From NCBI GenBank assembly GCA_937949965.1, contig CALFBF010000108.1, positions 1 through 35,683 on the forward strand: 35,683 bases of DNA, in the 5' to 3' direction. Below the pieces are notes generated by a model. The model was not told where the DNA came from, did no database searches, and saw nothing but the letters and a program-made list of their open reading frames with translations. The stretch is from an uncultured Roseibacillus sp. (GTDB lineage: Bacteria > Verrucomicrobiota > Verrucomicrobiia > Verrucomicrobiales > Akkermansiaceae). Shown here piece after piece: positions 28,610 through 35,683 of the stretch. The first letter of the stretch is position 1. Every line of letters begins with the position of its first letter. Both the position numbers and the translations under genes were made by a program.

Positions 28610-28939
28610 TTATTCGTCTTCTGCTAGGAGCTGCGCCAAGGCCTGTTGCGCTCGGACACGGAGAAGTTTGCGAATTCCGATAAGGAGTAAGATTGGGCAC
28701 ACGACCCAGGCTGAGAAGCGATAGAGATCCCCCGGGTGTTGTCCGATGAGGAGATGACTCTTTGGAGAAAGGTCCGCCAAGCTGCCTGCGATTCTGAAAT
28801 TGATGGCGCTGAAAGCGGTGCCCGCACAGGTCCAGACGGTGAGGGGCCAAGGTTGCTTACTGCGGAGGATTCCGAATAGGACTGCGAGGGGCACTCCGCC
28901 TAGGACTGCGATTTTAATGATGAGAGTCAGCCAGTCCAT
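28610..28939 (-). CDS. Small membrane protein, last gene of the carotenoid operon
   Basis: 109 aa with 3 hydrophobic segments; 4-bp gap from the acyltransferase gene. Confidence 0.6.
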   Translation of the reverse strand: MDWLTLIIKIAVLGGVPLAVLFGILRSKQPWPLTVWTCAGTAFSAINFRIAGSLADLSPKSHLLIGQHPGDLYRFSAWVVCPILLLIGIRKLLRVRAQQALAQLLAEDE

Positions 28940-28943
28940 GGGT

Positions 28944-29432
28944 CTAGTGGATGGGGGATTTGCGATGGGGGAGAACCTTGTTAAGGCGGGCGCGGGTATG
29001 ACGCTGTGACACGAGGCAGGGTAAGTTGGAGAGGATGGCGTAGACGATAATCACGGTGTTAGCAGGATAAGGATTCCAGATCACGAAAAGTAAGATGGCC
29101 GTCATCTGAACCCAATGAGAGAATTCTCCTCGGCAGGTCTCGATCCGAAAGTCGGTGAGATAAGCTTGGTCTCGGGATTGGAGGGAGCCTTTCGCAAAGC
29201 CCGAGAACCAACTAGCACCGTCGGGGAGTTTATCTTTCCAAGCTCGGACTCGGAAAAAACGCTCATAGAAGGTTCCGTGTTTTTCCCAAGTGCGAATTCG
29301 AAAGAGAGGGGACTGGGGCTGAAACCTTTCGCTGGCCAATCGGGTTGTTCGCCAAGCAATGAGGAGGTGGCTTACCGGAATCCCAATGACATTGAGGAGG
29401 ACGATAGCGAGGGCTGGCAGTTCAATAAACAT
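28944..29432 (-). CDS. Glycosyl-4,4'-diaponeurosporenoate acyltransferase-like (CrtO-type)
   Basis: FRVRAWKDKLPDGASWFSGFAKGSL resembles the CrtO acyltransferase KxxLPDG motif; neighbours GT2 and desaturase. Confidence 0.75.
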   Translation of the reverse strand: MFIELPALAIVLLNVIGIPVSHLLIAWRTTRLASERFQPQSPLFRIRTWEKHGTFYERFFRVRAWKDKLPDGASWFSGFAKGSLQSRDQAYLTDFRIETCRGEFSHWVQMTAILLFVIWNPYPANTVIIVYAILSNLPCLVSQRHTRARLNKVLPHRKSPIH

Positions 29433-30516
29433 CGCGTCCTTTCCAGTTGGTTTGGATGCCTAATTTTTTTTCTAACAGAGATGTGAAGAAAAGGATCTGA
29501 TAAAAGATGAGACCTAAGGGGAAGAGAAAAGCGTTCAGGAGAGAAAAGCTTCCTACTTGGCGAAAAGCCCACGCGCATTGGCTGGCGAAGAGAAGATACG
29601 CGAGGCTAACTACTAGTGTAAAAGAGGGCTCCGCAGAGGGGAGAAAGAAGAGACTGACGACGGTCATCATCCCTGCAGTGAGCCAGAGCGAGATGAGGAT
29701 GAGTGCTCGTGGTGCCGCTTGCTTAGCTCCAGAGGTGAACCCTTTTTTCCAGCTTCTCCAAAGTTCTAGGAACCCTCCCGAAAACATGCGCATGGAGAGG
29801 GTGCCTTTTCCCAAGAAGCAATTGCGGGAAAATCCTTCTTCTCGCAAAAAGGCTGCGAGGTGGAAGTTTTCGAGAATTTGGTTGCGAACTTTGTTATGTC
29901 CTTCGACTTGTTCGTAGGTTTTTTTGGCGATAAGAAGGCTTTGTCCGAAGAGGGCGGAGGATTGGCGACTGCGTGTAGGGTAGCCAAAGGAACTCGAACC
30001 AGCTGCCATGATGAGATTGAAGAAAGCAGAAAGCTCCTCGGTCCAGCTTGCGATGCGATGGTAAGGGCAGAGGGATGAGACTTGGGTGGGGTCACCAGTG
30101 AGAGCGAGAATTTTGACAAAGGCATCGGGCTCTAACCAGACGTCAGCATCGAGAAAAAGCAGCCACTCGCCAGTGGCTTGGTTGGCACCTTGTTGGCAGG
30201 CCCAGGGCTTACCTTTCCAGTCATCTGGGAGGGAAGGAGGAGTGATTACTCGGGCTCCGTTTTCGAGCGCGATGCGGGCGGTGTGGTCAGTAGAATCGTC
30301 GTCGACCACGATGATTTCGTGAGGCTGGTTCGAACCATGGTGAAAGGAGGTGAGGAGTTTTGGAAGGTTCGTTTCCTCATTACGAGCGGGGATGATCACA
30401 GAGATCTTCTGCGGAGAAGGAGCTACTGTGGGAGAAGTTAAGAAGCGTGGTTGCCCGAATACGAGCCTGATCGCAAAGGATAGCATGATAGCGAGAATGG
30501 GCGCGATGAGGAGCAT
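29422..30516 (-). CDS. Glycosyltransferase family 2 (CrtQ-like)
   Basis: KISVIIPARNEETNLPKLLTSF, EIIVVDDDSTDHT, WLLFLDADVWLEPDAF; C-terminal TM segments. Confidence 0.85.
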   Translation of the reverse strand: MLLIAPILAIMLSFAIRLVFGQPRFLTSPTVAPSPQKISVIIPARNEETNLPKLLTSFHHGSNQPHEIIVVDDDSTDHTARIALENGARVITPPSLPDDWKGKPWACQQGANQATGEWLLFLDADVWLEPDAFVKILALTGDPTQVSSLCPYHRIASWTEELSAFFNLIMAAGSSSFGYPTRSRQSSALFGQSLLIAKKTYEQVEGHNKVRNQILENFHLAAFLREEGFSRNCFLGKGTLSMRMFSGGFLELWRSWKKGFTSGAKQAAPRALILISLWLTAGMMTVVSLFFLPSAEPSFTLVVSLAYLLFASQCAWAFRQVGSFSLLNAFLFPLGLIFYQILFFTSLLEKKLGIQTNWKGRDVY

Positions 30517-30519
30517 CTC

Positions 30520-32019
30520 TTAAGCTTGCGAATGTTTGGCGACGATCCGATCCGCGACCTTTTGCCCGGAGAGAATCACCATCGGCATTCCTCCTCCAGG
30601 ATTGATGCTGCCTCCGCAGAAGTAGAGATTCTCATACTTACTACTCGTCTTGGGAGCCTTGAAACCTCGGTTTAATTTCCAGTCACTAACAACCCCGTAG
30701 ATAGACCCTTTGTGAGAGCGATACATGCGCTCGATGTCCACCGGAGTGAGGAAGTCTTCGGTGACGATGTGTTTACGCAGGTCGGGGCAACAGATGCGTT
30801 CCATCTTATCGAGGACGCGCTCGCGCAGTGCGAGGTAGTCCTCGTGAGTAATCGAGCCGTCATCGGAGAGAGGAGGGATGTGGGGCAGGATTTTGATGTT
30901 ATCGCAGCCTTCGGGGGCTTTGGAAGGATCGGTGCGTGTGGGCGCGACGACGTAGAGAGTGGGGTCATCGGGTAGTTGCCCTTTCTCGAAGACAGTTTTG
31001 AAGTGCTTGTGCTGATTCTGTGAATAAATGAAATTATGATGCGCTAGCTTGGGGTAGATGCAGTCGGTGCCGAGATGAATAACGAGCCCTGAGCAAGCGG
31101 GTTCGAACTTGTCGAATTTACCGAGAAATTTCTCCGACTCGCCTAGTAGTTTCTGGTAAGTAGGCACTACTTCCATGTTGCTCACCACCGTGTCGTAGGA
31201 GCGTTGTTGGCCACCTGCGAGAGTGATCCCAGTTACTTTTTTCCCCTGACGGTTAATGGCTGTCACGTCGGCGCTGAGGTGAATGTTAATTCCCATCTCG
31301 CGCATCAGTTTTTCTAATCCCTCTGCGAGGTGATACATGCCCCCACGGACATACCAAAGACCGTAGTCGAACTGGATGATGGGCATCATGTTCATATACC
31401 CCGGGGCAGCTAGGGCGGAGGAACCAACGTATTTGATAAAGTATTCGAAGATACTGCGCAGAGCCGGATCGGTGAACCGTTTCTCAATAGAACCCGCCAT
31501 CGTGGGGCGATAGTCGATTTCGCGGCCAAGGCGACTCAGGCCATAATGACGGATGAATTCCCAGAGACCGTCTAACCCTTCTTGCAGATACCCAGAGTCG
31601 ATGACCTTGTATTGCTGGCGGGCGTAGGCGAGGAAGTTCTGCAGCTCTTGCCAATGTTGCTCCGTATTGCCGGGTAGTTTGGCGAGTTCTTGACGCATGA
31701 GATCGGGCTCTTCGAAAAGATCAAGCGTGAGACCGTCTTCGAAAAAATTGCGCCAGTGGGGGGTGACGGAATCGAGCTGAAAGTAATCTTCCATTTTCTT
31801 GCCGGCACGCTGGAAGAGGTCTTGGAAGATCTGCGGAAGCGTGAAAATGGAAGGCCCCAGGTCAAAGGTGAAGCCGTCTTGTGCGAGGACGTTGAGCTTG
31901 CCTCCCAAGTGAGCATTTTTTTCGAAAAGATCGACCTCGTATCCTGCCGCTCGCAAGGAGATTGCGGCGGACATTCCACCCAGACCACCGCCGATTATCG
32001 CTACCCGAGAAGCTTGCAT
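30520..32019 (-). CDS. Phytoene/diapophytoene desaturase-family FAD protein (CrtN/CrtP/CrtI-like)
   Basis: VAIIGGGLGGMSAAISLRAAGYEVDLFEKNAHLGGKLN, FDLGPSIFTLP, C-terminal YFCGGSINPGGGMPMVILSGQKVADRI. Start at MQASRV. Confidence 0.9.
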   Translation of the reverse strand: MQASRVAIIGGGLGGMSAAISLRAAGYEVDLFEKNAHLGGKLNVLAQDGFTFDLGPSIFTLPQIFQDLFQRAGKKMEDYFQLDSVTPHWRNFFEDGLTLDLFEEPDLMRQELAKLPGNTEQHWQELQNFLAYARQQYKVIDSGYLQEGLDGLWEFIRHYGLSRLGREIDYRPTMAGSIEKRFTDPALRSIFEYFIKYVGSSALAAPGYMNMMPIIQFDYGLWYVRGGMYHLAEGLEKLMREMGINIHLSADVTAINRQGKKVTGITLAGGQQRSYDTVVSNMEVVPTYQKLLGESEKFLGKFDKFEPACSGLVIHLGTDCIYPKLAHHNFIYSQNQHKHFKTVFEKGQLPDDPTLYVVAPTRTDPSKAPEGCDNIKILPHIPPLSDDGSITHEDYLALRERVLDKMERICCPDLRKHIVTEDFLTPVDIERMYRSHKGSIYGVVSDWKLNRGFKAPKTSSKYENLYFCGGSINPGGGMPMVILSGQKVADRIVAKHSQA

Positions 32020-32097
32020 GGCACGACCGTTTGCTGGGAATAACCCCTTGTCAATGGCTAGGCCGCTCTTAGTGTGAGGCGACCTCTTCCTCAAGCT

Positions 32098-33474
32098 ATG
32101 GAACAGACGACTTTAAAGCAGTGTGATGACCTCTTACAGGCGCAAAGTTCTTACTTCGCGAGCGGTCAGACACGTGCTTTGGACGCGCGGTTAGAGGCTT
32201 TGGCTCGCTTTGAAGAGGTTCTGAGAGAGCGGGAGGAAGAAGTTCTAGCTGCGGTAGCGCAGGATCTGGGTAAGCCCACTTTGGAGGCTTTTCTCTCGGA
32301 ATATTACTTTGTCTTACAAGAGCTGCGGCTGGTTCAGAAGTCTTTGCGGCGTTGGCTTCGTCCGCGTCGAGCAGGCAGTCCTATTTACTTTTGGCCCTGT
32401 CGGAATGAGGTTCGGCGAGAGCCTTATGGTCAGGTGCTCATCATCTCGCCTTGGAACTATCCTATTCAACTGGCCCTTGCTCCCGTCATCGGTGCGATTG
32501 CGGCAGGTAATACCGTTCTCCTCAAGCCTTCAGAGGAGACCCCCACATGTGCGGCCTTACTTGCCGAGATTCTATCAGCAGTCTTTCCTCCCGATTGGGT
32601 TGCGGTGGTGCAGGGCGACGGGCCTTTTACTACTCAACTGTTAGAGAGGCGTTTTGATTTCCTCTTTTTCACCGGGAGCACCCAGATTGGGCACAAGGTC
32701 GCCCAGCAGGCGGCCTCTCATCTGACTCCTCATATTTTAGAATTAGGAGGAAAGTGTCCTTGTGTCGTGGATCGCACTGCTGATCTCAAGATTACCGCGA
32801 AGCGAATTCTGATTGGGAAACTGTTTAACGCGGGACAGACCTGTTTTGCGCCAGATTTCGTGGCGGTAGAGGAGTCGGTTTGTGAAGAATTGGTGGCCGC
32901 TCTTGTCGAGGTTTTGCGAGAATTGCCTTGGGAGGATGAGATGGCTCGCATCATCAACGATCGCCATTTTCAGCGTCTACAAGCACTCCTCTCTGAAGAG
33001 GCGAAAGTGACTTTCAAAAAAGGAGAGGATCAGATGGCGGATTGTCAGTTCGCTCCTCGTATTTTAGGGAAAGCCGATTGGGATGATGTCGTGATGAAGG
33101 AAGAGATTTTTGGACCTCTCTTGCCAGTTGTTTGCTACCGCGACTTGGCCGACCTCACTACTCGGCTTAAGAAATTTTCGGAGCCCTTAGCGCTGTATTG
33201 CTTTTCACGAGAGGAAGCTTTTGTTGCGGAATTAACCTCACGGATTCCGTCGGGTGGGGTCTGTGTGAACGATGTTGGCAAGCAAGCGACCAATCTACAC
33301 CTTCCTTTTGGAGGGAAGGGGAGTAGCGGGCATGGTCGTTATCGTGGGCGTTATTCCGTGAATGCCTTCAGCTATGAACGTGCCTATACTAGGCGCTATT
33401 TTGTAAAGGATCCTTTTGAATCATTGCCACCACGTCATCGGCAGAATGCCACCTTGCGAAAGTGGATGAAGTGA
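32098..33474 (+). CDS. Aldehyde dehydrogenase (candidate diaponeurosporenal dehydrogenase)
   Basis: LIISPWNYPIQLALAPVIGAIAAGNTVLLKPSE, FFTGSTQIGHKVAQQAA, ELGGKCPCVVD, FNAGQTCFAPDFV, EEIFGPLLPVV. Confidence 0.92.
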   Translation: MEQTTLKQCDDLLQAQSSYFASGQTRALDARLEALARFEEVLREREEEVLAAVAQDLGKPTLEAFLSEYYFVLQELRLVQKSLRRWLRPRRAGSPIYFWPCRNEVRREPYGQVLIISPWNYPIQLALAPVIGAIAAGNTVLLKPSEETPTCAALLAEILSAVFPPDWVAVVQGDGPFTTQLLERRFDFLFFTGSTQIGHKVAQQAASHLTPHILELGGKCPCVVDRTADLKITAKRILIGKLFNAGQTCFAPDFVAVEESVCEELVAALVEVLRELPWEDEMARIINDRHFQRLQALLSEEAKVTFKKGEDQMADCQFAPRILGKADWDDVVMKEEIFGPLLPVVCYRDLADLTTRLKKFSEPLALYCFSREEAFVAELTSRIPSGGVCVNDVGKQATNLHLPFGGKGSSGHGRYRGRYSVNAFSYERAYTRRYFVKDPFESLPPRHRQNATLRKWMK

Positions 33475-33591
33475 GAAGGATTGTCGCTGTTTTGCGATTT
33501 CGCCTTTCTGCGTGATGGAGACCGTTTACGCTCACTTTCCGCACTTGAGTTTATTGCTCATCTGCGGCATTGCCAACCCGTGGAAAAACGG

Positions 33592-34470
33592 ATGGCACCA
33601 TGGTGGCAATGGCCCAACCTGCTGAGCTTGGACGCTCCGTTGGTCGCGGTCGCTTGGCTGTGGATGTTTTCCCACTTTTACTATATCGACTATCAGGATC
33701 CCGCGCTCTACTGGCTGTTGGGTGGAATGGTGTGGGTGGTCTATGTCCTCGACCGGCTCCGGGATGTCCGTAACGGCGATCAAGAGTTACGAGATCGTCA
33801 TCACTTCATTTGGAAGTATCGCAAAGTTTTTTACGGGCTCGTGACCTTAGTGCTCATTGGAGTCTTCTTCGGTTTCCTGCTTGGGGTTCCGTTCTCTATT
33901 CTGTGGGATTGGCCTCCGGGACTGCCCTTTGGGATTGCGGGGATCATTAGTGCTGCTTTCACACACGGCTTTGTGGTGGTTTTGTTTACGATCTTCTTTT
34001 TCCTCGCTGGTCGTCGTCAGGGATCGAGTATCGAGTCTGTGCTTTTCAAGAATATCTTGGCGGCACTGACCTTCTCCTTTGGCACTGCGATGGGAGCACA
34101 CTTCTATACCTGGAACGGAGTAATCAGTATGATGACTTCGTTCGAGGCCTTAGGCTTCGCGGCGTTGTGCTTGATGAACCTCAATGCAATTGACCTCTGG
34201 GAACGGGAGGAGAAATCGGGAGAGGACCATGTCCGACGAGACTTTTTGCTGACTTTGCCGCTACTCGTGATTGGGTTTTTCTCTCTCCTTGCTGCCACCT
34301 TTTGGCATGAGTATCAGAAGCCTTTTTTCTACTCCATGTTGGTGGCCTCTGCCGGGCTCTTGATGTTGGATCATTTTCGCTTGGCTCTCTCGGCTCGTCT
34401 CTTGCGCGTGTTGGCAGATGTCGCTTTGTTGCTCCCTCTCCCCATTTTTTGGCTCTGGTTCCAAAATTGA
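33592..34470 (+). CDS. Multi-pass membrane protein, possibly UbiA-like
   Basis: LLSLDAPLVAVAWLWMF, VVYVLDRLRDVRNGDQELRDRH resembles the Asp-rich UbiA motif; ORF could extend to 33481 from TTG. Confidence 0.5.
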   Translation: MAPWWQWPNLLSLDAPLVAVAWLWMFSHFYYIDYQDPALYWLLGGMVWVVYVLDRLRDVRNGDQELRDRHHFIWKYRKVFYGLVTLVLIGVFFGFLLGVPFSILWDWPPGLPFGIAGIISAAFTHGFVVVLFTIFFFLAGRRQGSSIESVLFKNILAALTFSFGTAMGAHFYTWNGVISMMTSFEALGFAALCLMNLNAIDLWEREEKSGEDHVRRDFLLTLPLLVIGFFSLLAATFWHEYQKPFFYSMLVASAGLLMLDHFRLALSARLLRVLADVALLLPLPIFWLWFQN

Positions 34471-34503
34471 CGTAGGCTCTTTTATTAGGCATACAGCGGG
34501 GAA

Positions 34504-35475
34504 GTGAGTGAATGGGTGTTAGATTTGAAAGGGGTTCGCAAAACCTATCGCGGGGGAGTGGAGGCTCTTCGTGGGATTGATTTACAAGTCCCGAGAGGCA
34601 GTGTTTTTGGTCTGTTAGGTCCCAATGGCGCTGGGAAGAGCACTTTGGTGAAGATTCTCACCACCATCATCCGTCCCACAGCAGGAGAGGGGCAATTCTT
34701 GGGTGAACGAGTGGGCCACAAACCCACTTTGCGAAAGGTAGGTTACCTTCCTGAGCACGCTCGTTTCCCCGAATATCTAACCGCGCGTGAAGTGGTGAAG
34801 ATGACCGCAGGACTGTGCGGAATGAAGCCTGCTCTTACCAAAATCCGCTCAGAGGAACTTCTCAACAGAGTCGGTCTTGCGGATTGGCAGCATAAAAAAG
34901 TTGGCGGGTTTTCCAAGGGAATGAAGCAACGGGTAGGCCTTGCGCAAGCTCTTGTGAATAATCCCGAAGTGGTCTTTCTTGACGAGCCTACTGATGGCGT
35001 TGACCCCGCTGGTCGTCGCGATATTCGCCTCTTGTTAGAAGAGCTGCGAGCGGAGGGAAAAACTGTTTTTGTAAATAGCCATCTGCTCGGCGAACTAGAG
35101 ATGGTGTGCGACCGAGTGGCGATCTTATCAAAAGGAGAGATTAAGCTCGAAGGGCCGCTCACCGATCTGATGGGGCAGAAGGTGGAATACCGCGCGAGTT
35201 GCGGAAAGCTCACAAGTGAACTCCAATCGAGTTTAGAAAAAAAGGGCGGACGTTGGGAAGGGAGTCAGCTCGTCATTCCCGTCACCAAGGCCGAGGAGGC
35301 AATGCCTTACCTCGACCAACTCCGAGAAGCTGGTGTTGTGGTGGAGAGTTTCACGCGCAACTCCATGAGCTTAGAGGAGCTCTTTATGGAAACCGTTGGG
35401 ACTGACACTCCCGGAGCCTCTCCTCGTCCTCCGCAAACGAATCGTCAAGCACCTCCCTTACCACCAACATCATGA
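34504..35475 (+). CDS. ABC transporter ATP-binding protein
   Basis: GLLGPNGAGKSTLVKIL Walker A, GGFSKGMKQRVGLAQALVNNPEVVFLDEPTDGVDP; GTG start. Confidence 0.95.
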   Translation: MSEWVLDLKGVRKTYRGGVEALRGIDLQVPRGSVFGLLGPNGAGKSTLVKILTTIIRPTAGEGQFLGERVGHKPTLRKVGYLPEHARFPEYLTAREVVKMTAGLCGMKPALTKIRSEELLNRVGLADWQHKKVGGFSKGMKQRVGLAQALVNNPEVVFLDEPTDGVDPAGRRDIRLLLEELRAEGKTVFVNSHLLGELEMVCDRVAILSKGEIKLEGPLTDLMGQKVEYRASCGKLTSELQSSLEKKGGRWEGSQLVIPVTKAEEAMPYLDQLREAGVVVESFTRNSMSLEELFMETVGTDTPGASPRPPQTNRQAPPLPPTS

Positions 35476-35683
35476 GAGAAACACTAACGATTCTATGGGA
35501 CTCCCTGAAGCTACTGCTCGCACGGAAGCTTTTCTGGATTGTGATGGGAGTCTCCCTGCTTGTCGGGCTCGTCTATGCCTCGATCGGCTTCAATGATTCT
35601 GGGATCACCGCCTTTTTTGGTCTGGCTAAGATTCCTAATGAGTTGGTGACCGAAGGTTCTGACTTTGCGAAGATGTTTTACCT
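35472..35683 (+). CDS. ABC transporter permease, N-terminal part (truncated by window end)
   Basis: ATGA overlap with upstream ATPase; MRETLTILWDSLKLLLARKLFWIVMGVSLLVGLVYASIGF. Confidence 0.8.
   Translation, partial: MRETLTILWDSLKLLLARKLFWIVMGVSLLVGLVYASIGFNDSGITAFFGLAKIPNELVTEGSDFAKMFY

Noticed and set aside
1-35683. CRISPR arrays, rRNA, IS elements, prophage
   Set aside because: No regularly spaced repeats, rRNA-like sequence, transposase or phage structural genes seen.

Overview
The gene content looks like a PVC-superphylum, Verrucomicrobia-like chromosome segment; this lineage is inferred from the genes, not tested. Housekeeping genes include dxs, xseB, secA, menB, fur, a D-Ala-D-Ala carboxypeptidase, two MIP channels and tRNA-Val(GAC). 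Accessory blocks are: (i) a retropepsin-like / inactive-transglutaminase-7TM / ATP-grasp operon; (ii) a staphyloxanthin-like C30 carotenoid cluster with an unexplained small membrane protein and a UbiA-like membrane protein; (iii) a decayed Fic gene behind a palindromic operator-like region; (iv) a PEP-CTERM tail and an orphan YD-repeat fragment. The most interesting observation is that two predicted exported proteins are split in the ORF track by in-frame TGA codons at redox-motif positions. One is a TlpA-like thioredoxin (17366-17908, minus), which reads WGG-U-VGC, a UxxC motif. The other is a beta-barrel-like outer-membrane protein (26753-27655, plus), which reads AFG-U-DG-U, a UxxU motif; a perfect 8-bp hairpin with loop AGUU begins its loop 17 nt after the second UGA, the geometry expected of a bacterial SECIS. 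Both are candidate undescribed selenoproteins. Pseudogenisation, a palindromic-repeat insertion or sequencing error remain open alternatives, especially for the second.
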